Below are positions 1 through 6,343 of a stretch of DNA of 30,538 bases, piece after piece. The stretch's first letter is position 1. Every line of letters begins with the position of its first letter. The stretch covers positions 1-30,538 of IMG/VR virus record IMGVR_UViG_3300034685_000218, one strand, 5' to 3'. A program made the position numbers and the translations under genes. This stretch comes from a virus. The notes under the pieces are model-generated. The model saw only the letters and a list, made by a program, of their open reading frames with translations. It was not told the DNA's origin and did no database searches.

Positions 1-2
1 AA

Positions 3-185
3 GTCTTAGAAATCGATCCAGAAACTCAAAATATAACATTGTTTGGTAGTTTATCTGGTACAGCTAAATGGATTGGTGGTGTCTTAGCTCCAAATGGAAA
101 GATTTATGGAATTCCGTTTAATTCAACCCAAGTCTTTGTCCTACAACTATGGTCTTATTTTGGACCGTATCTAAACAAATTTTAA
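3..185 (+). CDS. Repeat-containing tail fibre/propeller protein, C-terminal end (partial)
   Basis: Reading frame open from the window edge to TAA at 183-185. The translation begins VLEIDPETQN and continues with one repeat module (ITLFGSLSGT, GGVLAPNGKIYGIP, TQV), then a short unique tail ending YLNKF. The same module occurs at the right edge of the window (29963-30538), so this is almost certainly the 3' end of that gene, with an unknown number of repeats lost between the two edges. The repeats (about 43-45 residues, Gly/aromatic-rich with a LAPNGKIYGIP core) look like beta-propeller blades. Function as a receptor-binding or fibre protein is inferred from its place after the baseplate gene. 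Confidence 0.8.
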   Translation, partial: VLEIDPETQNITLFGSLSGTAKWIGGVLAPNGKIYGIPFNSTQVFVLQLWSYFGPYLNKF

Positions 186-223
186 TTAAGCTAACAATTT
201 AATTAATATAAGGAGGTATCTAT

Positions 224-424
224 ATGAAATGCTTTATTGTTCCTAACGACAATGAACTTAGAAAAGACTTATCCGAGGCTAAGATTGTTATATGCTCAGT
301 AAAATTGACTAACGGAAACGTTGTGGATATAGCAGACTATTCTTATAAGCAAAAGCCAGAACTACAGGAATTACTCAATCGTTGTGAGGAAGCAGATATT
401 GAGATAGTAGGGGAGCATCCATAA
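224..424 (+). CDS. Small hypothetical protein downstream of tail fibre
   Basis: A 66-residue protein with a strong AAGGAGG ribosome site about 8 bases before the ATG. No recognised domain. It is acidic and soluble, with a beta-rich N-terminal half (FIVPNDNE, KIVICSVKLTNGNVVDI) and a helical, acidic C-terminal half. It is the first gene after the tail fibre and its TAA overlaps the next ATG by one base (TAATG), so translation is probably coupled to the metallophosphoesterase. Function unknown; a small tail or tail-chaperone role is possible from position only. Confidence 0.75.
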   Translation: MKCFIVPNDNELRKDLSEAKIVICSVKLTNGNVVDIADYSYKQKPELQELLNRCEEADIEIVGEHP

Positions 425-1485
425 TGACTCAGTACGAAAAAGAAAAGCTAATAAAGTTAAGAAAAAGAGGCTATTCTTGGCGACAGATATCGCGCGAATT
501 TAAGAAGGATAAGCAATGCCAAAATTACTCGTATGAAAGTCTTAGAGGTATATATAACAAGCTAATGGAAAATAATGAAAGTTTGAAGATGCTAAATATC
601 TTATCTCAGCGTAAAGTTATATCGCTATATGACCTTGCAGACGATATGGATATTTCACCAAAACGCGTTAAACAAACTTTAGACGCACTAATAAATTCAG
701 GAAAGAATATCACGATTAAGGATAACATTGTTGTATTCAATGAACCTAAGAAGGGAGCTGAAATAAACTTAGACAATGCTAACAGTGATTATATAAAATT
801 CGGAATTGTGTCGGATACTCACATCGGCTCGAAATACCAGCAGTTAAGCGCATTATACGACTTTTATGAAAAATGTAAGGACGAAAAAGTAGATGTTATT
901 TTTCATGCTGGCGACTGGGTAGCTGGACGCGGAATTTATAAGGGACAAGAATATGATTTATTTTTGCACAGCATGAAGGAACAAAGGGAATATTTAGCTG
1001 AAAAATATCCTAAAATTGGAATCAAAACTATTGGAATAACTGGAAATCACGATGAATCGTGGACAGCGATCGCAGGAGAGCAACTAATAAACTTAGCCGC
1101 AGAACAGCGCGGTGATATTGAAATAGTTGCAGAGTACCAGGCATTTGTTAACTTTGGCGGTTTCCGAATTTGTTTGTATCATCCGGACAGCGGACAAGCC
1201 TATGCTATATCTTACAAACTTCAAAAACTTGTAGAATCTTTCACAGCCGAAAACCTGCCAGATATCGTTATTATGGGACATTTTCACCAAAAAGAATATG
1301 TGACTATCAGAAGCGTTGAGTGCTTCCAAGCTGCCTGCTTTGAGTCTCAAACACCTTATGAAGTTAGAAAGAATTTGCACCCAGTTATCGGCGGGTGGAT
1401 CGTGGAAATAGCAAGGATAGAAGACAAGGTTGAAATTGCGCCTAAATTTGTTAAGTATAAACCAAGGAAGGATGACTGGCTATGA
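424..1485 (+). CDS. HTH-metallophosphoesterase (calcineurin-like)
   Basis: A 353-residue protein. Residues 1-50 form a helix-turn-helix-like segment (RGYSWRQISREFKKDK) and about 55-105 a winged-helix-like segment (VISLYDLADDMDISPKRVKQ). The rest is a calcineurin-like phosphoesterase with the dimetal motifs visible in order: D131-x-H133, G163-D164, GNHD at 207-210, H253 and GHFH at 285-288. Such enzymes hydrolyse phosphodiester or phosphomonoester bonds with two metal ions. The HTH fusion suggests it works on or near DNA. It sits between the tail fibre and lysis genes. Its 3' end overlaps the next gene (ATGA). The substrate cannot be read from sequence; nuclease or nucleotide hydrolase are both possible. 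Confidence 0.88.
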   Translation: MTQYEKEKLIKLRKRGYSWRQISREFKKDKQCQNYSYESLRGIYNKLMENNESLKMLNILSQRKVISLYDLADDMDISPKRVKQTLDALINSGKNITIKDNIVVFNEPKKGAEINLDNANSDYIKFGIVSDTHIGSKYQQLSALYDFYEKCKDEKVDVIFHAGDWVAGRGIYKGQEYDLFLHSMKEQREYLAEKYPKIGIKTIGITGNHDESWTAIAGEQLINLAAEQRGDIEIVAEYQAFVNFGGFRICLYHPDSGQAYAISYKLQKLVESFTAENLPDIVIMGHFHQKEYVTIRSVECFQAACFESQTPYEVRKNLHPVIGGWIVEIARIEDKVEIAPKFVKYKPRKDDWL

Positions 1486-1862
1486 ATTCTATCAAAACTA
1501 AGATTGATTTAAACAAGTTAGCCGAAATAGCAGAAATAACAAAGCCCGCAAGAACAGGAAAAGGTTGGAAAGTTAGGCTGGAACCTTACGAAGAACAACT
1601 AAAACAAGCATTTAAAATGTATATCTCTTTTCTACAAAATCTTGTAGAAGAGCACTTTGTGGGATATAACCGTTTCACTCATGTAATAAAGCCATACAGG
1701 ATTTTATTTTCTTATGCTGCCCTAACTTTGTTAAACAACATTCTTTTACCATACTACTACCTGCAATACGCCCCTGCCTTGGGAGAATACCTGAAAGACG
1801 ATGAGGCAATTTTATTTGAGGACTGCATTGGATTGAGGAGTGATGAGAATGCAAACAGATGA
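1482..1862 (+). CDS. Hypothetical protein in pre-lysis region
   Basis: A 126-residue protein starting 4 bases inside the phosphoesterase stop (ATGA overlap) behind an AAGGAAGGA ribosome site. No family recognised. The N-terminal 60 residues are charged; the middle (FSYAALTLLNNILLPYYYLQY) is hydrophobic and aromatic but is broken by Asn and Pro, so a membrane segment is not certain. It is co-transcribed with the lysis genes. Function unknown. Confidence 0.75.
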   Translation: MNSIKTKIDLNKLAEIAEITKPARTGKGWKVRLEPYEEQLKQAFKMYISFLQNLVEEHFVGYNRFTHVIKPYRILFSYAALTLLNNILLPYYYLQYAPALGEYLKDDEAILFEDCIGLRSDENANR

Positions 1863-2100
1863 ACGCTTGGCGAAGTTAGAAGCAAAGGCTGAAGCGATAG
1901 AAAAAGAAGTGAATGAAATAAAGTTTGATGATATAAAAGAAATCAAGAAAATGGTTCACGATATCCAAACAAAGTTAAACGGATATTTGGAGAACAGAAT
2001 CAGGACAATTTTGTGGAGTACTTTCGGCAAAATCGCGATAAGTATTCTAACGTCGTCTGCAGTTATTTCATTTGTAATATCTCTTCTCATGCGGAGGTGA
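1849..2100 (+). CDS. XhlA-like coiled-coil/one-TM protein (holin accessory)
   Basis: About 83 residues. The frame is open from a GTG at 1840, but TGAGGAG at 1834-1840 is best spaced for the ATG at 1849, giving MQTDERLAKLEAKAEAIEKE. Residues 1-50 are a heptad-like coiled coil; about 58-80 (FGKIAISILTSSAVISFVIS) form one membrane helix, followed by a short basic tail (LLMRR). This architecture and its position just before an endolysin resemble haemolysin XhlA-type phage proteins, which help holin-mediated lysis at the inner membrane. The family assignment rests on architecture only. Confidence 0.7.
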   Translation: MQTDERLAKLEAKAEAIEKEVNEIKFDDIKEIKKMVHDIQTKLNGYLENRIRTILWSTFGKIAISILTSSAVISFVISLLMRR

Positions 2101-2106
2101 TTAATA

Positions 2107-2589
2107 ATGTTAGACACAATTCAGAATCTTGTAAAAGCGTTATACACAGATTTTTCTGCAAGGTACAAAATAACCGACTATCCAAAACTCCATGACGTTT
2201 TTGCCATAATCGCGACCGAATCGTCTTGGGTTCCTAATGCGGAATCTAAATACGCAAAAGGGCTAATGCAGATATCGGAAAGTGCTGTGAATACCATCAA
2301 CGCGATATATAACACAAGTTATACTCATGATGATATGTTAAATCCATCTCACAATATTTCAGTTGGGCTAAAATACCTGCGTTGGCTATGGCGTGCATTT
2401 AAGAAATTCGAATGCAGAGAAATGCTAACAGTCTTAGCCTATAATTGGGGCATTGGAAATGTTATCAAATGGCTGAGCGAGGAGAAAGACAACACAAAAA
2501 TTGATGAATCTGTACCGAAAGAGTCCAAAGACTATTTGGTTCAGTACATTTATTGGAAAGAGAAATACAGAAAGGTTCTGAAAACATGA
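2107..2589 (+). CDS. Endolysin: soluble lytic transglycosylase (SLT domain)
   Basis: A 160-residue single-domain protein with a GGAGGTGA ribosome site. It shows the goose-lysozyme-like SLT motifs: catalytic Glu38 in IIATESSW, the KGLMQIS motif at about 51-57, and AYNWGIGNV at 111-119. These enzymes cut the MurNAc-GlcNAc bond of peptidoglycan to give 1,6-anhydro-MurNAc. No signal peptide is present, so release through a holin is expected. That fits the adjacent XhlA-like and holin-like genes. Confidence 0.9.
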   Translation: MLDTIQNLVKALYTDFSARYKITDYPKLHDVFAIIATESSWVPNAESKYAKGLMQISESAVNTINAIYNTSYTHDDMLNPSHNISVGLKYLRWLWRAFKKFECREMLTVLAYNWGIGNVIKWLSEEKDNTKIDESVPKESKDYLVQYIYWKEKYRKVLKT

Positions 2590-2933
2590 ATGTTAACATT
2601 CTTAGCGTAGACTATGACTTGATAATCGATACTAAGAAACTTTTAGAATACTGCGATAAGTATAATTTTGACAAAGACACCACGCAAGGCTTGTTCCTTG
2701 AGTATGAACGGCGAATAGTTGTACGTGATGATATTAGCCCAGAGCAAATCGTCCACACAATATTGCATGAGATTATACATGCCATCGCAGAGATAACAGG
2801 GCAAACAATGTTAAATGGTTCTAAGAAAGGCGAAGGTATGACCAACGCTTTAGCATTCGGACTTGTGAGTGTACTAAAAAATGAAAACCTGTATAACATT
2901 TTTGGGCAATATTTGAAGGAGGTAAAGAAATGA
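2586..2933 (+). CDS. HExxH putative zinc metallopeptidase
   Basis: The frame is open from 2553, but the ATG at 2586 overlaps the endolysin stop (ATGA) and follows an AGAAAGG site, giving 115 residues. It contains HEIIH at 61-65, a zincin active-site motif, preceded by a hydrophobic helix (EQIVHTIL) and followed by AIAEITG, as in small phage ImmA/SprT-like proteins. The third zinc ligand is not obvious; E81 or E83 in SKKGEGM are weak candidates. Its place in the lysis cassette suggests peptidoglycan-peptide or host-protein cleavage, but this is inference. Confidence 0.75.
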   Translation: MNVNILSVDYDLIIDTKKLLEYCDKYNFDKDTTQGLFLEYERRIVVRDDISPEQIVHTILHEIIHAIAEITGQTMLNGSKKGEGMTNALAFGLVSVLKNENLYNIFGQYLKEVKK

Positions 2934-3241
2934 CGATAAAAGAGAAAATAAAAGCATTTTGTAAAAACGTGGTGAATGTTATAAAAAAATACTGGTGGAT
3001 ATTTCTTGCAATACTCGTGATAATATTCTTGCCGCGAAGACGTAGAAAGCACTCTCAAACAAACTTAGACGATATTAAGAATAAAAAGGAACAGGAACTA
3101 AAGGACTTGAACGATAAACTTGATAACCTGAGAAAGGAGGCAGATAAAATTGAGAAAACTGATAAATTTAACAATGTTAATGATGCTGTTGATTACCTCA
3201 ACGATCTTTTGCGAAGATTACAGGATAATTCAAAAAAGTGA
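2930..3241 (+). CDS. Inner-membrane spanin-like protein (Rz-like)
   Basis: A 103-residue protein with an AAGGAGG ribosome site, overlapping the previous stop. A basic N-terminus is followed by a membrane helix (YWWIFLAILVIIFL, about 22-35), a basic patch (PRRRRKH), then a long charged coiled coil to the C-terminus. This is the classic i-spanin layout: anchored in the inner membrane with a periplasmic coiled coil that helps disrupt the outer membrane at lysis. The next gene starts inside its 3' end in another frame, like the Rz/Rz1 arrangement. Identity is by architecture only. Confidence 0.68.
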   Translation: MTIKEKIKAFCKNVVNVIKKYWWIFLAILVIIFLPRRRRKHSQTNLDDIKNKKEQELKDLNDKLDNLRKEADKIEKTDKFNNVNDAVDYLNDLLRRLQDNSKK

Positions 3242-3527
3242 GGATGGACGCTATTACTTGGATGAAAACACCGTTATACTTCTCGCTAATTATATAAAAA
3301 AGTTAGAGGATCTGAATATGAATTATCAGGCACAGATAAGTAATCTTGAAGAACAAGTAGCTAACCTGAAAGACCTTATTTCAGCTTATGAGGAAGAGAT
3401 TAATAAACTTAGTCAAGACAATAAAAGTTTGAAAGATCAAATTGATTCATTGTCGTGGCAGAGAACAACACTTGGAGTTATTGCCGCGATATCCATTGGA
3501 GCGGTTATAATATTATTTCTAAGGTGA
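3150..3527 (+). CDS. Secreted coiled-coil protein with C-terminal TM (u-spanin-like)
   Basis: A 125-residue protein starting at TTG 3150 with a near-perfect AAAGGAGG at 3133-3140, inside the preceding spanin-like gene (92-base overlap, different frame). Residues 1-21 form a signal-like segment (LTMLMMLLITSTIFC). They are followed by a long coiled coil (about 45-100) and a C-terminal membrane helix (TLGVIAAISIGAVIILFL). A secretion signal plus C-terminal anchor is the layout of unimolecular spanins. The Cys at 21 is not in a standard lipobox (TIFC), so lipidation is doubtful. Together with its neighbour it suggests a host with an outer membrane or similar outer layer. Confidence 0.7.
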   Translation: MRKLINLTMLMMLLITSTIFCEDYRIIQKSEDGRYYLDENTVILLANYIKKLEDLNMNYQAQISNLEEQVANLKDLISAYEEEINKLSQDNKSLKDQIDSLSWQRTTLGVIAAISIGAVIILFLR

Positions 3528-3536
3528 GGTGATAAA

Positions 3537-3707
3537 ATGCACAAGTTGAAAAGTAGAAAGTTTTGGCTTGCTATCATTCTTACAGCTATTTTCATCATCA
3601 TGAAGTGGTTTAACAAGTTAGACGATTCTAACTTTATGCAGGGAATCCTTACTTTGTTTGGAATATACACTGGTGCTAATGTTGTAACTAAGTTTATACC
3701 GCATTGA
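3537..3707 (+). CDS. Small two-helix holin-like membrane protein
   Basis: A 56-residue protein read directly from the sequence: MHKLKSRKFWLAIILTAIFI, then a polar loop (KWFNKLDDSN) and a second hydrophobic segment (QGILTLFGIYTGANVV). AGGTGAGGTGAT lies just upstream. A KSRKFW start followed by two short membrane helices resembles many small phage holins. It is the last gene of the lysis block. A holin for the transglycosylase is the likely role, and it was inferred from topology and position. Confidence 0.75.
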   Translation: MHKLKSRKFWLAIILTAIFIIMKWFNKLDDSNFMQGILTLFGIYTGANVVTKFIPH

Positions 3708-3838
3708 CATAGGTTCGGGAGCACTTGGTTTACAATTCCTTAATTATGTCTTATCGGTCCCTTTACTTTCTCTTCATTATTTTGAAACATATAGAGGTAT
3801 ATAATTAAAGTGACGATAAAAAAGAGGGAGGGATAGAC
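3708..3838. other. Intergenic gap between lysis block and cargo unit
   Basis: No coding frame with a ribosome site is visible. A TATAAT-like box lies at 3800-3805 and an AGAGGGAGGGA ribosome site at about 3822-3832. Nothing else is recognised. Confidence 0.5.
3800..3805 (+). promoter_or_regulatory. Candidate -10 box for the cargo unit
   Basis: TATAAT about 35 bases before the ATG at 3839. No good -35 box lies 16-18 bases upstream (TTGAAA is too close, with 13 bases between). A separate promoter for this GC-richer unit is plausible but weakly supported. Confidence 0.35.
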
Positions 3839-4276
3839 ATGAAAGTAGTGATTAGGGAGGTTGGCAAAAGGGAATTTGAATTTGCGAAGAGTGGTGAGAC
3901 ATTGAGGGTTTACTTCACATGGAGCGGTAACCCAGATCCGAATCCTAGAGAATTTCTTGAAGATGTAGATATCGTTGAGGGGTATACGATTGCAAGACAT
4001 CCATTCCTTCGAGATTTTCTCAAGCGCAATGGTTTCTTTTGGAATCCCGAGATAAAGCAATGGACACGCACGAAACCGGACTACAAAGAGCTCAAAAAGA
4101 GGATGCGGAGAGCACAAGCGATTGAGGATCTCAAAAATTTGGTGGATCTGTGGAAGAAAATCCGGAAAACAGACCTCCCCACCGAAAAAGCCAAGGAGTT
4201 CCTGAAAGAGCAGCACTACACAGACGAGGAAATAGCCGAGATTATGAGGGAAATTGAGGAGGTGAGAGTATGCTAA
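3839..4276 (+). CDS. Unknown cargo protein with FFWxP-W motif
   Basis: A 145-residue, strongly charged protein with an AGGGAGGGA ribosome site. No family recognised. A predicted beta-rich N-terminal part (KVVIREVGKREFEF, LRVYFTW) leads to the motif HPFLRDFLKRNGFFWNPEIK at about 54-73 with a following W-x-R. The last 55 residues look helical (LPTEKAKEFLKEQHYTDEEI). A similar FFWxP...WxR segment occurs in the 13285-13602 gene on the other strand. The gene is GC-richer than the core and contains no GTTAG/CTTAG words, so it is probably imported. Its 3' end overlaps the DUF1874 gene by 7 bases, suggesting a joint role. Confidence 0.75.
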   Translation: MKVVIREVGKREFEFAKSGETLRVYFTWSGNPDPNPREFLEDVDIVEGYTIARHPFLRDFLKRNGFFWNPEIKQWTRTKPDYKELKKRMRRAQAIEDLKNLVDLWKKIRKTDLPTEKAKEFLKEQHYTDEEIAEIMREIEEVRVC

Positions 4277-4596
4277 AGTTGATGAACTCCGCCATGATGC
4301 CTCAGCCGGGGCTGTACAGAGTACAGAAAATCTCCCCAGAGCAGGCCAGGGAGATTCTTAAGAAGCACAACAACACCTTTGAATCCTATATCGGCTACGA
4401 GGATACAGCAAGATTCATGTCACAGATCCTCGGAGTAGACGTGCCTGTAAACAGAGCAGAGACCGTGCTTGCAGACGAGGATGAAATTTTAGTTTGCAAA
4501 CTCAAGTACCGCGTCGCAAAACCAAGCGACAAGGGGAAATTTACTCCCTCTGATGAAGATTATGAGTGGTTTTGGGTTAAATACTTAAAATCTTAA
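4270..4596 (+). CDS. DUF1874 (STIV B116/AcrIII-1-like) protein, active-site His replaced
   Basis: A 108-residue protein matching the DUF1874 pattern: an N-terminal LMNSAMMP strand, SPEQAREILKK helix, YIGYEDTARFMSQILGVDVP core (40-59), NR, a KLKYRV strand and an acidic C-terminal segment. In AcrIII-1 ring nucleases of this family the core reads IGH-x-x-T, and the His is needed to cut cyclic tetra-adenylate made by type III CRISPR. Here the residue is Tyr43 (IGYEDT). It may bind cyclic nucleotide without cutting it, cut with a different residue, or have another role. The overlap with the upstream gene implies co-translation. Confidence 0.85.
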   Translation: MLKLMNSAMMPQPGLYRVQKISPEQAREILKKHNNTFESYIGYEDTARFMSQILGVDVPVNRAETVLADEDEILVCKLKYRVAKPSDKGKFTPSDEDYEWFWVKYLKS

Positions 4597-4610
4597 TTCT
4601 TAATGTGGTA

Positions 4611-4686
4611 GACCCGCTAGCTCAGCCGGAAGAGCAGCTGACTTTTAATCAGAAGGTCGTGGGTTCGAATCCCACGCGGGTCACCA
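4611..4686 (+). tRNA. tRNA-Lys (anticodon TTT), CCA encoded
   Basis: A 76-base cloverleaf: acceptor stem GACCCGC paired with GCGGGTC, D-arm GCTC/GAGC, anticodon stem around CTTTTAA (anticodon TTT; the outermost pair is G-A), variable AAGGTC, T-arm GTGGG/TTCGAAT/CCCAC and a genome-encoded ACCA end. It lies just after the cargo unit. It could be a phage-carried tRNA or a remnant of an integration target. No integrase or duplicated 3' end is seen, so phage cargo is more likely. Confidence 0.93.
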
Positions 4687-4760
4687 GAAAAGCCTCCCTT
4701 TGTAATGTTACCTCTAAGTTCATTCAAAAATAGTTAGTCTCGGCTAAGACTCTATGCAAT

Positions 4761-4820
4761 AAAAAAAGTCCCTTTCTCCCAGGGGGTTAGGAGAAAGGGA
4801 CAAATGTTTTTGTTTTGTCT
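4761..4820. terminator. Bidirectional terminator between converging operons
   Basis: Perfect 12-bp stem GTCCCTTTCTCC (4768-4779) / GGAGAAAGGGAC (4790-4801), 10-base loop, an A run on the left (T run for the minus strand) and a T-rich stretch on the right. It separates the rightward late/cargo/tRNA unit from the leftward replication operon. Confidence 0.9.
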
Positions 4821-4863
4821 ATTCGGGAGGTGGAGGGAGGTATGGGCCTCTTCTACCTATAGT

Positions 4864-5076
4864 TTATCTCATTATATTTTTTTTGTCAAGACTTTCAATG
4901 TTAGTCGTGCATTGAATAGTTAGCCTTAGATTCCTTATTTCTTTTATTTGGTATATTTTCCCGTTTTGTTCGATGTAAAAAGGATGGAGTAATGTTAAAG
5001 CAGTTAGAAAATCTCTTGCTTCTCGAATATTATTTGTTTCCAAAATAAGTTCGTTTTTTCTAATCATCTTAGTCAT
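4864..5076 (-). CDS. Small hypothetical protein, end of replication operon
   Basis: The frame is open from a GTG at 5085, but AAAAAGGGG is better spaced for the ATG at 5076, giving about 70 residues. No family recognised. It is basic, with a helix-rich centre (NIREARDFLTALTLLHPFYI). The last gene of the leftward operon, directly downstream of the methyltransferase. Function unknown. Confidence 0.65.
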   Translation of the reverse strand: MTKMIRKNELILETNNIREARDFLTALTLLHPFYIEQNGKIYQIKEIRNLRLTIQCTTNIESLDKKNIMR

Positions 5077-5091
5077 CCTTAACACCCCTTT

Positions 5092-5862
5092 TTAGCCTTC
5101 TTTTTCCAACCTTTGCACAGCTAAATTGCAATACTCTTTACTAATCTCGATTCCTATGCATTTTCTCTGCTCTTTTCTAGCTGCAACAAGTGTCGTACCG
5201 CTCCCCGAAAATGGATCCAGTATTATATCCGTTGTGTATGCAAATAGCTTTATGCATCGTCTAGGCAGTTCTACAGGGAATGGCGCGGGATGTTTTATTT
5301 TTGTGCGTGATTCACCGCTAAATTCCCACAAGCCTATTACCCAGGATAAAAATTCTTTCTTTGTTATATCTGTACTTCCTCGCTTTTTCTTTCTCCACAC
5401 TTTCTTAAACAGGACTAATATTGTTTCAGCTGGCGATGAGATATAAGGCGTTGTTGCAGATAACCAGCTCCCCCACTTCAATCTGTTTTTTATGTGTTTT
5501 TTATTCCAAATTATAGTTGCCCGATACTTAAAGCCTATTTGCATAGCAACGTGCAAAACGTCTGAACTCAATGGCACTATCTCGTTAAGATTATTAGCTA
5601 TAATTGGTACATTTATGCATATTCTCCCATCATCCTTCAGCAAATTATATGCCTTTGTTAGCCAGTTAGCAGTAAAATTCATGTATTGCTTATAGCTAAC
5701 TTTATCGTTGTGCTGATCGTATTGAACACCGACATTATATGGTGGTGATGTAATTATTAAATCTATTTGATTAACATAGTTAGATAAATCTACTTTTAAG
5801 AAATCGTTGTTGAGTAGAACGATATTGTTTTTAGAGTAAATAACATTAGACTGTTCTAGCAT
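5092..5862 (-). CDS. DNA methyltransferase (SPPY type, beta class)
   Basis: A 256-residue protein with the catalytic motif TSPPYNVG at 38-45 near the N-terminus and the S-adenosylmethionine motif DPFSGSGTTL at about 216-225 near the C-terminus, the beta-class order. An SPPY catalytic motif is typical of N4-cytosine enzymes, though some N6-adenine enzymes share it. No restriction endonuclease gene sits beside it, so it is an orphan phage methylase, probably protecting phage DNA. AAGGAG lies 7 bases before the ATG; it overlaps the resolvase gene by 17 bases. The recognition site cannot be read. Confidence 0.93.
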   Translation of the reverse strand: MLEQSNVIYSKNNIVLLNNDFLKVDLSNYVNQIDLIITSPPYNVGVQYDQHNDKVSYKQYMNFTANWLTKAYNLLKDDGRICINVPIIANNLNEIVPLSSDVLHVAMQIGFKYRATIIWNKKHIKNRLKWGSWLSATTPYISSPAETILVLFKKVWRKKKRGSTDITKKEFLSWVIGLWEFSGESRTKIKHPAPFPVELPRRCIKLFAYTTDIILDPFSGSGTTLVAARKEQRKCIGIEISKEYCNLAVQRLEKEG

Positions 5863-6154
5863 TATTATTCTCCTTTAACTTCATGAATATTTTGAGTGGC
5901 ATAATACACAAATATTCATGCCTATCTGCTTTTACAAATAATAAATCTTTATTTTCTATCCATTTGTACAACTCCTTAAATCCATTCTGTCTAACTTTGA
6001 CTTCAGCAATAAGACCATCTATTATAAGATCTCCTTTGCAAAATTCAGTTGCGCCAGATAAAGGCACACGTATGGCATTAATTTTATGCGAGCGCAAGAG
6101 ACTAACTAAGTTATGCTCTCCTCTGTATCCTTTATTTCTGGATTTTTTACCCAT
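5846..6154 (-). CDS. Hjc-like Holliday junction resolvase / PD-(D/E)xK nuclease
   Basis: A 102-residue protein that starts KSRNKGYRGEHNLVSLLRSH and continues RVPLSGA, GDLIIDGL and AEVKVRQNGF. RGEH, GD and E-x-K are the metal-binding residues of archaeal-type Hjc and related phage resolvases. Such enzymes cut four-way junctions during recombination and before packaging. GAGGTGAG precedes the ATG. It fits a recombination set with the annealing protein and helicase upstream. Exact substrate is inferred from the family. Confidence 0.88.
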   Translation of the reverse strand: MGKKSRNKGYRGEHNLVSLLRSHKINAIRVPLSGATEFCKGDLIIDGLIAEVKVRQNGFKELYKWIENKDLLFVKADRHEYLCIMPLKIFMKLKENNNARTV

Positions 6155-6158
6155 CTTC

Positions 6159-6329
6159 TCACCTCTTTTCTAACTTTCTTTTATAATACTCAACTTCTTT
6201 TTCCAGCTTATCAATCTTCATCCGCATTATAACCCTTTCTTGTTCTCTGTCCGCGTCACCTGCAGCAATTAGAAGTGACATCAAAATCATTCCAAGTACA
6301 GCGCCCAGCATAAAAAACACGACTAACAT
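6159..6329 (-). CDS. Small membrane protein with cytoplasmic coiled coil
   Basis: The frame is open to 6362, but GTAGGAGGTGA fits the ATG at 6329, giving 56 residues. One hydrophobic helix (MLVVFFMLGAVLGMILMSLL) is followed by AAGDADREQER and a charged coiled coil to the end. This Gly-rich N-terminal helix plus charged tail is common in small phage proteins of the replication region (DUF3789-like). Role unknown. Confidence 0.7.
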   Translation of the reverse strand: MLVVFFMLGAVLGMILMSLLIAAGDADREQERVIMRMKIDKLEKEVEYYKRKLEKR

Positions 6330-6343
6330 TCTTAGTTCACCTC

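Noticed and set aside
4611-4686. tRNA as a phage attachment site
   Set aside because: No integrase gene and no second copy of the tRNA 3' end are in the window.
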